Positions 12,301-23,305 of a stretch of DNA of 64,000 bases are shown here, piece by piece. How positions within the stretch are numbered: the first letter of the stretch is position 1; every line of letters starts with the position of its first letter. The DNA comes from Panicum virgatum (Eukaryota; Streptophyta; Magnoliopsida; Poales; Poaceae). The position numbers were made by a program, and so were the translations under genes. The notes beneath the pieces are model-generated. The model saw only the letters and a list, made by a program, of their open reading frames with translations. It did no database searches and was not told where the DNA came from. The DNA lies in contig NC_053144.1 of assembly GCF_016808335.1 (NCBI RefSeq), forward strand, positions 57,180,195-57,244,194. The letters run 5' to 3'.

Positions 12301-13399
12301 GTTTAATCTTGATTAAACGCTGAACTTTGGCCTAGCATTGCGTTTAATCACAGTGTCGTTTAATCACAAAAGACATTTAATCTACGTTTAATCACAAAAA
12401 ACTCTAAACCATAGGCTAGCGTTCACCTAGCGTCTAGCGTTTTTTAAAACCTTGCACATAGCACACAAAAAATAAACCACGTATGAACGACAATAATATA
12501 TAGTCTCATTTAAGTAGGCTGTTTATTATCATGATAAATCACTCTCCTTAAATAGTCTACATTACTGTCCCAGAAGAAAATATCTGACCCCGTTTGACTC
12601 CCAAGTACTAGAGCCATTATTATTTATAGCAATCAAAAGCTTCAGCATCCAAAATTAGTTTACACAACCTGGGGACAACGTTCACTACTCAAGTAGGTTC
12701 ACAAAACAACTACAGAGACAGAATTGTAAACAGATTATAGGCAAGTTGAACTGAAGAGTGTTCTAGTCTAGATAATTTGAACAGAACCAAGCTATGAATT
12801 TTTCCTTGGCAACTAATGATACACTGTTTAGACATCAAGCAAACTAAGTTAAGCTAATTACAACTTAAATCGACCAAAATCCTGGGATAGTTGTACGAAG
12901 AGGGGGAAAGGTAAGAAGTAGATAACGTGATCTTCACCAGAGCAAGCAAGCCATACTAGTCTATCTACGAAATAGATTAATGGTACATCCGATCACGAAC
13001 AATCCAAATCATAACTGAAGATATACTAAAATCTTCTCGCGAGCCGAACGACCGATCGAGACGCACAAGTCGACCGGTGCTCTTATCTCGCCCCTGAAAT
13101 CCCAACGAAGCGATCGTTCAGAATAGACGAAGCGAGCGGCACGTACCGTCGTCTTCCTGGGCCACGGCGGACCCGGCCGGCGGCGGCTCATTGGACTCCC
13201 CGGCCGCGCCGCCATCGGCGGTGGCGGTGGCGATGTGGGACAGCCTGGACGCGGCGGAGCTCATGGAGCTCCGGCTGGGCAGGTGGAGATGACGCCGCCG
13301 AGGGGGAGGGCGGAGCGCGGTGGCGCGAGCACGCAGAGGTGGGAGCGGCAGCAGAGCGAGGCGGAGGCAGGCCCTGTGCAGGATGGAGATGGAGGACAT
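6394..13399 (-). CDS. Chloroplast glutamyl endopeptidase (S9D, CGEP-like)
   Basis: Fourteen exons join in frame into a 937-residue protein: 13147-13399, 11940-12144, 11705-11815, 11502-11547, 11306-11415, 10727-11230, 9272-9400, 8696-8992, 8130-8588, 7901-7966, 7726-7786, 7394-7543, 7180-7317, 6394-6678. All junctions are GT-AG and exon lengths total 2814 bases including the stop. The family are serine proteases of the prolyl oligopeptidase clan that cut after glutamate in the chloroplast stroma. The first about 70 residues are basic and Ser/Ala rich, as in a transit peptide. A propeller-like middle is followed by an alpha/beta hydrolase domain. Catalytic residues visible are Ser760 in GGHSYGAF, Asp834 in EQDNNSG and His868 in FESHGYS. 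The C-terminus ends RSLLW at a TAA that overlaps a donor-like GTAAGT, so one further short exon is possible but not needed. Confidence 0.93.
12272..12453. repeat. Intronic MITE-like element
   Basis: In intron 1 of the endopeptidase gene, a stretch with repeated GTTTAATCAC motifs and terminal TTTTAAAAC/GTTTTTTAAAAC-like ends resembles a small non-autonomous DNA transposon. Target duplications are not clear. Confidence 0.3.
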
Positions 13400-13734
13400 G
13401 ATTTATCGGTGTCTCGCTGCCGTCTTGTATACGAACCCAGCAGGAGGGCCAGCAGGGCCGCAGGGGATAGTGGCATTAGAATAGACGGGTCGTCGATGCT
13501 GTGCTGCCTTGTGTTGCAGCAGTGGAGATGGGATGAAAGATATTCTGCTCTTTTCTGCGACAAAACATTCTGTTTCTTTTTTTAAATAAAAGACAGAAGC
13601 ACTGTCACATTATATAAAAAAATTATTCGTACATAATGCGCCGAAACGAACACCACTATCACACAAACAACCACGCAAACAACACATCCAACAAAACACT
13701 ACACCACCACAACCTGAGCAAAACGCAGGATTTA

Positions 13735-13963
13735 GACTCTGTTTAGTTCAAAAAAAATCTACAATACCCGTCACATCGTATCTTTGGACACATGTATGGA
13801 GCACTAAATATAGTTGAAAAAATAACTAATTACATAGTTTAATTGATTAGCACGAGATAAATCTTTTAAGCCTAATTAGTCTATAATTAGATATTATTTG
13901 ACATGTAATAACCAAATGTGTTACAGTACCAAACTTAAACTTTTTCATCAACTAAACACACCC
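13735..13963. mobile_element. Tourist-like MITE, TSD TTA
   Basis: The 229-bp element has inverted ends GACTCTGTTTAGTT and AACTAAACACACCC and is flanked by TTA at 13732-13734 and 13964-13966. A 3-bp TTA duplication is typical of PIF/Harbinger-derived Tourist MITEs. Related elements with GTTTAG termini occur at 26631-26875 and about 29322-29554. It sits upstream of the endopeptidase gene. Confidence 0.7.
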
Positions 13964-14194
13964 TTAGACAAATTTCTTCCAAAAAGTGCCGTGCCTGAAG
14001 TAAATCTCGCATTTCAACTAGACCTAACATTTGTTTTACTGAATTTATCTGTCGTTACGCGCCTTAGCAACCTACAGATAATTTTTGTTTATTTGATTTT
14101 TCTCGCTCGTAGATACTGGTACCTTTTACTTTGGTATCTTTGGCACTTTCTCGGCGGCAAAACTTTTCGTCTTGAGTCATCATGTCGCCACTCC

Positions 14195-14505
14195 CCCTTG
14201 CAAACAAAGTTTGATAATTCTTCTTTGTTTATTTTTTTAAAAAAACAAAGTTTGCTAGTTCACTTTGTTTATTTTCTAAAAAACAAAGTTTGATAGTTCA
14301 CTTTGTGTGTTTTTTAAAAAATAAAGTTCACGACAGAAAAAAGTTTGATAGTTCACTTTGTTTATTTTTTAAAAATAAAGTTTGATGATTCTTTTAAAAA
14401 ATAAAGTTTGATAGTTCACTTTGTTTATTTTTTTAAAAAAAATAAAATTCACGTCAGGAAAAAACAAAGTTTGATAGTTCACTTTGTTTATTTTTTTAGT
14501 TCGAT
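14195..14505. repeat. Tandem repeat of ACAAAGTTTGATAGTTCAC units
   Basis: About six variable units contain AAAGTTTGATAGTTCACTTTG followed by T-rich and A-rich runs. Each unit can pair CAAAG with CTTTG, so the block is a series of short foldbacks. Spacing varies between about 40 and 75 bases. No coding function is visible. Confidence 0.65.
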
Positions 14506-14619
14506 ATCGTTTACATGGCGAGCGAGAGAGGCTCTCTCTCTCCGTTTGTATTTCAGCTAGCGGCTAGCCAGATGCCTGTGCCTTGTGATGACCACTGAGC
14601 ACCGGCCGAATGATTGGCT

Positions 14620-14715
14620 GCAAATCCACCTGCTCTGCCAATCCCAGTGTCCATTCCTGCTCGCGGCAACGAGAGGATCTCGAGGGTGAAGGTGTACGTG
14701 TACAACCTTCCGCAA
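14620..14715 (+). pseudogene. Possible exostosin-family (GT47) gene fragment
   Basis: In one plus frame the sequence reads through ISRVKVYVYNLP, which resembles the first conserved strand of plant exostosin-type glycosyltransferases, and then stops within a few codons. The upstream reading is Pro/Ala rich, as in the stem region of such type II membrane proteins. Only about 100 bases can be matched by eye, so this may be a captured or decayed fragment, or chance. Confidence 0.22.
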
Positions 14716-14981
14716 AATATTAGACCACGGGTGCTACATACATGATACATACAAGCCTTGAATTTTGATCATCAGTCTATCAGGTATTCTAAATTTGGCG
14801 GTTTGGAGCCTGCACAGCTACACTTCAGTTAACATACCCTTCAGAACGAAGCCTTCAGTAGCGGAAAAAGCATAATCTGACGAAAGCACCAATCAAACAC
14901 TAGACTAGAATTACTCCTCATAACTTTCCAGTAAGAGGTTCAGTATTGCTGTAATTTGCTACTTGTGGCACATTCTGCAAA

Positions 14982-16723
14982 GAGTAAAATGCGATGGGGG
15001 TCCTTAAACTAGCTGACATATTCTGTTTAGGTCCATGAACTTCGAAAATGCATTTTTAGATCCACGAACTATTCAAGTGTGTAACTTGAGGTCCAAAATA
15101 CCTCTGACCAGCGTTGACTACCTACGTGGACCGCCACATCCGATCCAACGGGGCCGTTGGCCGCCACGCTGGCTCGCCCCCTTCTCCCCTTCATGCTCCG
15201 ACTCGCCGGCCGGGTCAACGCGAGGCGGGGTGGGCGGGCAGGTGGCGCGATGAGCGGCGGGGCGGCCAGGGCGGGGGCAGCCGGCGCGGAGGCGGAGGAG
15301 CCACACGGTGCGGTGTGGCGTGGAGGCGGCGGAGCAGGGGCGGCCGCAAAGCACGCGATGACGATGGAGAGCTCGAGCTCAGCCGCTCCCTCTCCTTAGT
15401 GCGCCGGCAAGGGCTCGAGCTTCGGGCGGCCTGCGCCATGGCTGAGCTCGCCCAAGCCGGCACCGGGAGAGCACAGGTGGTCGCGGAGGAGCAGGGGCCC
15501 CCAAGGCGGGCCCTGCGGAGGCGGAGGAGCAGGGCTCCACCCCTGACGGCGCCGGCCCCTCCCTCCCCACACCTTCTCCCTCCCCGACGGCGGCGTATCG
15601 GAGGAGCAGGGGCCCCGGCCGAGCTCTCCTCGGCTCCGCGCCCCTCAAGCTCTGCGGCGGCGATGGCGAGCTGCAGCGGCCTTCGTCCTCCTCCCTTCTC
15701 TGGCACGCCCTCCTCCGACCACGCGCGCCACGGGGCCGCACCGCCATCCCCTGCTCCCTCCGCCGCGCGCGCCGCAGGCCTGCACCGCCCGCATCGTCGG
15801 GGCCGTGGGCGAGCTCCAGCCCCGGCGTGGGCAGCGCGCAGCTCGGCGCGGACCCGAGCGGCTCCTAGAGCTTTGGCGGCACCGCGTGAAGCTTCCTCCC
15901 CCTTTTCTGTCTTCTTTGTGCGCGGCCGTGGCGTCGCGCCGAGCGGCGGTGGCGGCGACCTGCTATGCGCAGAGCCATGGCGGCGAGCTGCTGTGCGCGG
16001 TGGCCATGGCACCTTGACCTACCGTCAACGAGCGGCGAGGCGGCAAGAGAGGCGAGCGGGGGCAGGGATGGCGCGTGCATGGCCCGTGTGGGGGGTGTGG
16101 CGAGCCTCCCCGGCCGGGCGCAGGATGGGTAACGACGGCGAGGAGGCGGCCCGACGGAGGATGGTGGCGGCAGGCGGAGCTTCAACGCCGGAAGCTCTGC
16201 ACGACGAGGCCAAGGGCCAGGTAAGGGCTCAAATGGGTAGAGGGGAGGGAGGAGGAGCTGTGGGTGCGAGGAATCGAAGAATGGTTCACCGGAGAGGATG
16301 AATTGATGGTGGCCGGCATCGGGGAAGGAACTCGTGGTGGCGGCGGACCTCCCACGCGCACGCCGTGCGCTGCTCTCCTGTGCGCGCCGCATGGGGAGAG
16401 AGGAGAGGAGGGAGGGGAGCTGAGGTCTGCCGGAGCAGGAGGGAGGGGAGTTGGGGTCCGCCAGAGGCGAGCTGAGCAGGACGACGACGCAGCAGCGAGC
16501 GGCTCAGCAGGGCAGCGAGGCACGCATGACGGCCAGTGGCCACGTTGGATCTGACGTGGCGGTCCACGTAGGCAGTCAACACTAATCAGAGGTGTTTTGG
16601 ACCTCAAGTGACACACTTGAATAGTCACTTGAATAGATCGTGGATCTAAAAATGCATTTTCAAAATTCATGGACCTGAACAGAACATGTCAACTAGTTTA
16701 AACACCCCCACTGCATTTTACTC
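14982..16723. mobile_element. Mutator-like element (likely Pack-MULE), 9-bp TSD
   Basis: The ends GAGTAAAATGC and GCATTTTACTC are inverted, and the inverted similarity continues for about 170-190 bases on each side. The element is flanked by exact copies of TTCTGCAAA at 14973-14981 and 16724-16732. A 9-bp duplication with long TIRs is diagnostic of the Mutator superfamily. The core (about 15170-16535) is extremely GC-rich with long open frames on both strands but no transposase motif. That is the profile of a Pack-MULE that captured GC-rich gene sequence. I do not recognise the captured source, and the 395-residue open frame across it looks like composition rather than a known protein. Confidence 0.85.
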
Positions 16724-16912
16724 TTCTGCAAAATATCAAGAGTTGCATGCACACGTTTCTATATATACAATAGCCAAAACACGAATTACAAAGAAGAATT
16801 ATACCTACTCTGTAACCGTACAAAATGATGCTAAACATTCAGCCAAGTATGACAAAACAATTTAATTGTGTTCCGTGCTCCTGTATAACACAGCGCACTG
16901 CGATTTGCAGTT

Positions 16913-19561
16913 TCAAAACAAACCGAACCATTTTGATTCTTCCTGTTTCTCCTCCAATGTTTCATAGTAAGTTGACTCCTCCCTTTCACGGCTTGTATAA
17001 CTATCTATGTATTCTGAACCATCTTCTGAAGCATATGATGATTCGTTCTGAGATTGCATAGATTGAAGCATATGTTTCAGGCCACTTATGATATCATAAA
17101 TCATCAGTCCAATTCTTCCCCCACCCCAGCTTCCTAGTTGGCTTCCCACGAGGTATCCCAGTTTTCCAAACCTCTCCTCACCGTGGAAACCACCCGCATA
17201 AGTTCCAAACAAGGTGCCACTGCCCCGGAGAAAACCTTCTGTCATGCTTCCACCAAAGTACATTGCTTCAAAGAAGTCCCAACCAGAAGAAATTATTGGC
17301 CCCAGTATCCGATTGGCTTGACGAGCAGCCACTTTTGCTGCTTTTGTACTGACCTTGTGAGCTTGCTTGGCTGCTTCCGCAGGTGTTAGGCCTTCTGTCA
17401 TGGCATCGGCTAATGCTCTCTCCAGGGCATGTTGCCGCACCCTTTCCAGGTGTGCCGTTCGAAGGTTATTGACATACAACTTGACACCCTCCTTCACTGA
17501 GCATGCAAGGCTGCCAGAACCCATGTCAAAGCAGTTCATGAATGTGAACTGACCACTCTTTGATGAAGCCTCCTTTCCAACAAGTTCCCTGAACTTCTCA
17601 GCTGTAAATAAGAAGTGAATGTCATTCTGGGAGATAACTTTGCTTTTTTTATTTGAATCCATGAATAGCTGTAGGAAGTTAAGTTTAGAGAATTAAAAAG
17701 GAACCAATAGCTTGCAATATTGGACTGTCATATTCAACTGTGACTATTGGAACATGGGAGTGTTGCTTGCAGAATGTCAATCTGACTTCTTAGCAAGAAT
17801 TATCTTTAAATTGACCTGTTGGACCAGTAATGGGAGTGTGGCGAAACTTGAGATTACATAAAACAGATTGGTAAACTTGTGCAACTAACCACTCAGTCAT
17901 ATCCAATATTTACAATCGAGCCAATTACCAGTCATTAATGACTCAGTTAAAACACAATGTATTGTCACTAGGGGTGGTAATAGGCCATGGCCCTAGTGGC
18001 CTCTTCACAGCCCAACAAAACCCTTAAATTTTTTTAGCTCAAAATTGTATAAGATTAGAGCCCAGCTCTTTTAGGGTCCGGCCGTTAGATTTTCTAGTTC
18101 AAAATCTTGGGCCCTATACCACCCCTGATTGTCACTCTTAGTTCTTCAGGAAAGCGTAGGCATGCTACCACCAATACTAAGGCTTTCTGTTTGCTTTGTT
18201 TGGCATATGCTATAAAATGAGTGCTTGTGGGTTCATTAGCTAATGCTAGTCAATGAGCACACACCGCTCAGTAAGCAGCTGATATCAGGCAAACCTGTAA
18301 AACTGAAAGCTCATTGGTTCTCTTATTATTGATTCACTTGAAAACCTGTTTGAACAGGTAGAAGTTCTGGGTTTTGCCTTGTAGAATATATGGAACTCCG
18401 AAGCCCTGGCTTGTCTGAATCAAAAGCAGAGCTTGTGGAGTGTTTCATAGAGCTATGGCTACAACTTCTGCACTTCTACAGTTTCCATTGTTCCAATTTT
18501 ACTTTTTTATCCTTGCAAATCAGATGTATAAATAATTATATCATTTGTTGTTATAAACTTATATGATGGCAAGTATGTTTGTTGTAGTTGAGACTTTAGA
18601 GATCCCAAATCCACCTATAACATTTGGGGTAATGAAGTCACCAACAGTGTCCAATTTTTAATTGTAGCTGTAAATGGATTCATCTAGGCTCCTGAGAGGC
18701 CCAGAAACTGAGCATGGTTCTTCGGCCAAGTGGCTATGAGCCTATGACCAATGCATATAAGCTTGGTCTGTGCAGGACGAGACAACAACAAAAGTAAATT
18801 CTGTAACCAGAATAAACCATCACATTGACACCTTCAAAATAATCAACATAACTGTCGCCAGGACCAGGATACATTGTTATGCTATCTCTGAGGCTCGGAT
18901 ATGCAGTGACTATTTCCTCATATTGCTAGGCTCATACATGTAAAATGCCATCATATTATCACACATTAGCCCAACCTAACAAATATTCAACCCACACTCA
19001 GCTGCTGACATACAATAAACAGTAGTAGTAAAGAGCTATTAATTCTGACAAATTTAACACTTTCTACTGTGTTATGCATTATGAGCAAACTCAATCAGAT
19101 CTTTCTGGCAATTTTATGACTTCAATAACTCTACACGGATTTTCTTTGCAACTTTGCAGTTCCACAATCACAAGTACGGCAACGAAGAACTTAGAAAAAA
19201 ATGGAAGGAGAATTCAACCATCCACATCAATCTCAGCCAAATAAATGCACAATTACTCCGTGAAAGCGGAAATTACCACCCCTAATGTATAAACTATAGA
19301 TCGACCAATCTAAACGCGCCACTGCTCAAAATTAAAATCAGGTAAATTCGCGTTTCCTCACCAAAAAATCAACTACTTCACAACAATTGACGAAGCTAAC
19401 CGGAAACCAGTGCCCACAGATCTTTGCCTCGGAAACTAGCCGGTGAAATTGCACATGAAAGAAAAGATTCTGCCACCGGAAAACTAACCAGTCATGCTGA
19501 GAACGAGGACGCCCATGATGAGGAGCATCAGCCGCACGCGCCGCTTCTGTATGTCCAACAT
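16913..19561 (-). CDS. Small membrane-anchored protein of unknown function
   Basis: Two exons, 19489-19561 and 16913-17601, join at phase 1 to give 253 residues. The protein starts MLDIQKRRVRLMLL, and residues about 9-24 form a hydrophobic N-terminal anchor or signal. An Ala/Lys-rich helical region follows (about 85-130). Next comes a highly conserved-looking Gly-rich segment containing FGTYAGGFHGEE and LGSWGGGRIGLMIYD, then an acidic Ser/Glu tail ending WFGLF. An open frame continuing upstream of 17601 reads into the intron and should not be used as the start: the acceptor before CTGAGAAG gives the in-frame join MTAEKF. I recognise it only as a plant protein without assigned function. It shares a compact GC-rich intergenic promoter with the divergent TENA gene. 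Confidence 0.75.
17969..18127. mobile_element. hAT-type MITE, 8-bp TSD ATTGTCAC
   Basis: This 159-bp element in the large intron starts TAGGGGTGG and ends CCACCCCTG. It is flanked by ATTGTCAC at 17961-17968 and 18128-18135. An 8-bp duplication with GGGGTG-type ends fits the hAT superfamily. There is no coding capacity. Confidence 0.8.
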
Positions 19562-20328
19562 CTTCGCCCGCCGCCGTCCAGATCGAACGCCGTGAGGATC
19601 TCACCCCGCCTACGGACCAATTTCCCGCTCTCTCTCACCACCGCGGAGGAAGAGGGAAAGAGAGAGAAAGCAAGGAAGGAGAATGGGCGCAGCGTCCTCT
19701 TCGCTGCCGCCGCGTGTTAGAGGCTGATCCGCGTTGCCTTCCTAAGCACGGTGTTATTGCCAGCGAAGACTCCAAAGTCCGTCGCTTATTCGCTCGGCTA
19801 ACGAGGTGCAGCTGCGGGCCCACATATAGATACTATCATATTGTCGAGCATCCACGCTCTGGTCAGAGGTAAAATGGGCGCGCGCCAGCGGCGATTGGAG
19901 GTGGCGGGCGGGCGGGCGGGCGGCGGGGAGTTGGGGCCCGCCGCGCATTGCGAGGCAGCGGGGGGAGCGCGAGCCGCCGCCGAGCTAGACGTGGAGCCGG
20001 CCGCGCGAGCGGGCGGGCGGAGCTGGGACGGCGAGGACGACGGAGAGCGCGGGCTGGCGGCGAACCGGCGCGGAGCGCGCCGCACGCGGCGAGGCCGCAG
20101 CGGAGCGGCCGGAGGCTGTCGGGCATCACGTTGAGAGAGATGGTTTGCGTGTTTGACGGTGGGGGTCCCACAGATGCTTTGGGGAAGGACGGTTGGGGGA
20201 GGAAATTTCTAGGGGCTCAGCGGTAATTTTCCTTGTGGTCAAAGCGGGAGGGTCCAACCCCTAGGGACCGGGAGCGGGCGAGCGGCGGACTTTGGAGTCG
20301 CGGAGCAACCGCGATCCAGACGGCGGCG
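19562..20328. promoter_or_regulatory. Divergent promoter region (GC-rich)
   Basis: The 767-bp interval separates two head-to-head genes, the membrane protein on the minus strand and the TENA gene on the plus strand. About 19870-20120 is a CpG-dense block with long open frames in several directions that have no protein character. No TATA box is obvious. A shared or bidirectional promoter is an inference from spacing. Confidence 0.45.
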
Positions 20329-22250
20329 ATGGACGGCGACGGGGTCGAGGCGGGCACAACGGCGGCATGGATCGAGAGGCACCAGCAGATGTACGAGCGG
20401 GCCACGCGGCACCCGTTCACCGTCTCCATCCGCGACGGCACCATCGACCTGTCCACCTTCAAGCGCTGGCTGGTAAGTCCCTTAATGTCCCCACAGCTGA
20501 TGCAGTTTAAATTTGTGAGGTTCTTGTTGTGTGACGCCTCCAACTGCGAGAAAATTGATGTGGCCTTGCCTTGGACCATGCCAAGTAGCTTTTTTTTTGT
20601 GGCTCGGGGGCTCAAGGCATGGAGCTTGGCGCAACATGTATGTGTAGCGGAGTCTGGAGTTGCTACTGCGATAACGAAAACCAGTGTGAGAGGCTATAGA
20701 ATTTAGTGATGATCAGTTGGGATGGGCATTTGATTTAAAGTGATGATGGGGGATTTGTGTCAGAAACGGCTTTAGAAGAACTGTGAATTTGAAATGGGAT
20801 CTGATCTTTGCTCTTCCTTTTTAATATAACAGGCAGCTCTACTGCCGCTTCCGTTTTTTTTTTTAAAAAAAATGGAACCTGATAGCTTGAAGGCAATAGA
20901 TCTTTATACTTTGAGTGTGAAGTGCAAAGGACTAATCGGCACTAAATGTTACCATTGAATTGTTCCTTCCAATTTCCGGAAGTAACTTTTGGATAGAATT
21001 GGCTTTTTGTTGACATTATCCAATTAAGAAAAATGTACAGTGATCAATGATCATATTCAGGAAATCGTGCAAAAATCAACTCAACTCCTAGTTCCGTAGA
21101 GTGGTATTATATTGAAAGTTGGGTACTTTGTTATGATCTTGGGTTCTTATTCTAGGCACTATTGTGGCTATTAAAATCCCCTCCCAAGAGATCGCTCTCC
21201 TTTTAATGATTTGGATTCGGTTCTTCTTGAGATAGATCTCCCTGTAGGCACATATTCTTATGCTTTTGTTTTATTGTATAGCACTATAACATACATATAC
21301 AAAAGTGGGGAAAAAACACTTGTAAACGGTTTGTTCTATGATGCTTCCTGTTACTTATTCTGCAACAGAGTACTTTACACACACTGAAGAGCTTATTTAG
21401 CATACTGAAGGAAGCAGTAACACTAAATTTTCAAAACAGTTCAAAGTATTTTTGCGGTTGATAGTTTGAAGTGAAATTCAGATAGTTTATACATCCGTAA
21501 TGGAGTTTATGGGTGGTTTTATAATTATTAGATTTGTGTTGGTTAACTTTATTTCTGTGGTTTGCTTCCAGAAACCCTCTATTTTAGCTATCTATGTCCT
21601 CACTGGGGAAAAAATAACATTGTTTGTTTGCCATATTCAGAGCCAGGACTACCTGTTTGTGAGGGAATTTATCGCATTTGTAGCTAGTGTACTGCTCAAG
21701 TGTTGCAAACAAGAAAGCTCAGACATGGAAATTATCTTGGGTGGAGTAGCTTCTCTCAGTGATGAGCTCTCTTGGTTCAAGAATGAAGCTGCCAAATGGG
21801 GTATTGATCTAGCTAGTGTTTCACAGCTCAAATCTAACACGGAGTACCACAGGTTCATCTCTGTCAAACATTAGCAAGATTTTCCCCACAATAGCATGTC
21901 TGAAGACTGTAACTGACATTAACCTTATTGTCAGGTTTCTTCGAAGCTTTACAGAGCCAGAGGTTATCTATGCTGTTGCTGTAACTACCTTCTGGATAAT
22001 TGAAACCGTGTACCAGGACAGCTTCGGTTTCTGCATAGAAGAAGGTAATAAGACGCCACCGGAGCTCCTGGGCACCTGCCAGAGATGGGGCAGCGCTGAG
22101 TTTAAACAGTACTGCCAGTCTCTGCAGAGAATCGCGGATCGCAGCTTGGCAAACGCGCCAGCTGATGCTGTCAAGAGCGCTGAAGAGGCCTTCGTCAGGG
22201 TACTCGAGCTGGAAATTGGTTTCTGGGAAATGAGCTCTTCTCAGTCTTAA
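20329..22250 (+). CDS. TENA/THI-4 family protein (thiamin salvage type)
   Basis: Three exons, 20329-20472, 21641-21852 and 21935-22250, splice at GT-AG sites into a 223-residue protein. It has the TENA/THI-4 helical-bundle pattern: [17 protein letters not shown] and LSTFKRWL near the N-terminus, [19 protein letters not shown], then [23 protein letters not shown] and a C-terminal helix. Family members hydrolyse degraded thiamin pyrimidines. Plant proteins of this subgroup (TENA_E) act in salvage of the aminopyrimidine moiety and are often annotated as seed maturation protein PM36-like. No transit peptide is evident, so a cytosolic location is likely. Intron 1 is 1168 bases. Its promoter abuts that of the divergent membrane-protein gene. 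Confidence 0.88.
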
Positions 22251-22912
22251 GTGGCAACGTATACTCGAACGAAATAAATGGCTGCGGCCGCAGACCCAAG
22301 CATGAAACATGTACTGTATTTTTACCTGTAGATTGGTTTCACATAACTCCTGTATCGTTGTCACCTGACAAGTACATTACCCTTCGGGCTCGGACATAAA
22401 GAACTGAAATAATGTTGCCATCTGATATCCAAATACCGTGTCCAATCTCAACAGATTACAACTTCTGACACTGCAGTATTATCCAGACATATATTGCAAT
22501 TTCTTCGTGTACTAATTAATTGGACAAAGACTCTTAAATTCGTGGCATAAACAAGACGTTACATCTGCGATATTTCACAGCGTATCACATATACAGATAT
22601 ACTCCTAGTAAAATCATGTTCCAGAAGCACACCAACAAACATATTCCTAATGATTGTTACATCTTTGCCTTGGGATTACAGTAGGAGCTCCTAAATATTT
22701 CTTGTAAATAACAAACCAATAGACAAACCTCGCTTTATTGCAAACCAAGCCAGATGAAACTAAGAAACCAAACTCAAACGCCCAAGGAGACGAAGGAGCA
22801 GATCCATCATACATTCACGCATGTTGCCGTCATGCCACTCTAGCTAAGCCAGCTAGATCAGGTGACAGGCTGACGGCGACGGCGGATGGCACGACGAGCA
22901 GCCTCGCGCGGC
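22251..22912. other. Convergent intergenic region
   Basis: This interval lies between the stop codons of the TENA gene (+) and CP12 (-). It should hold both 3' UTRs. It is AT-rich and no other gene or clear transposon is visible. Confidence 0.45.
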
Positions 22913-23305
22913 TCAGTCCTCATACATGCGGCACTCGTCGGTCTCGGGGTTGTCCTTGCAGAACTCCTCGAGCGGGTCGGCGCCCTTCTGCCGGTCCCGC
23001 GCGTGGCTGGCGGCCGCGCTGAGCTCCTCCACCTCGTCCCACGCCGCCACGCACTCGCCGCTCACCGGGTCGTCCGCGCACGTCTCCTGCGCCTGCTTGA
23101 TGCTCTCGGACACCTTGTTGGCGAGGTCCGGCGGCGTGGCCGGCGAGCTGGCCGCCACGGCCACCAGCCGGCGGTGCGCGCGAACCGGGTGTGCGACGAA
23201 CGACACGGCGTTCGGGCGGAGCTGCAACGGGGCCGGGGCCTGCTGGAGGCTTCTTGGGGCCGAGAAAGCTGCTATGGCAGCCATGGTGGTGACCATGCTG
23301 GCCAT
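22913..23305 (-). CDS. CP12: CP12, Calvin-cycle regulatory protein
   Basis: The single-exon ORF encodes 130 residues. The first about 50 residues are Ala/Ser/Arg rich and contain no acidic residues, as in a chloroplast transit peptide. The mature part has both CP12 cysteine pairs, Cys76/Cys85 and Cys116/Cys125. Between them is AAWDEVEELSAAASHA, the family signature, and the C-terminus is CKDNPETDECRMYED. CP12 is an intrinsically disordered stromal protein. In the dark, its oxidised disulfides assemble GAPDH and phosphoribulokinase into an inactive complex; thioredoxin reduction in light releases them. All four cysteines are present, so redox control should be intact. A TATA-like CATAAAAAGG on the minus strand near 23380-23392 is a plausible promoter element. 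Confidence 0.95.
   Translation of the reverse strand: MASMVTTMAAIAAFSAPRSLQQAPAPLQLRPNAVSFVAHPVRAHRRLVAVAASSPATPPDLANKVSESIKQAQETCADDPVSGECVAAWDEVEELSAAASHARDRQKGADPLEEFCKDNPETDECRMYED

Noticed and set aside
14195..14505. CRISPR-like array of short repeats
   Set aside because: Units vary in length and spacing, spacers are T/A runs, and this is a plant nuclear genome; it is a degenerate tandem repeat.
15114..16301. 395-codon plus-strand open frame in the GC-rich core of the MULE
   Set aside because: Composition is Arg/Gly/Ala/Pro with no domain, and the opposite strand is equally open. It reflects GC bias, so it is described only as transposon cargo.
17602..17662. Upstream start MDSNKKSK for the membrane protein
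   Set aside because: It lies in the intron; the splice join from 19489 to 17601 gives an in-frame protein with a normal N-terminal anchor.
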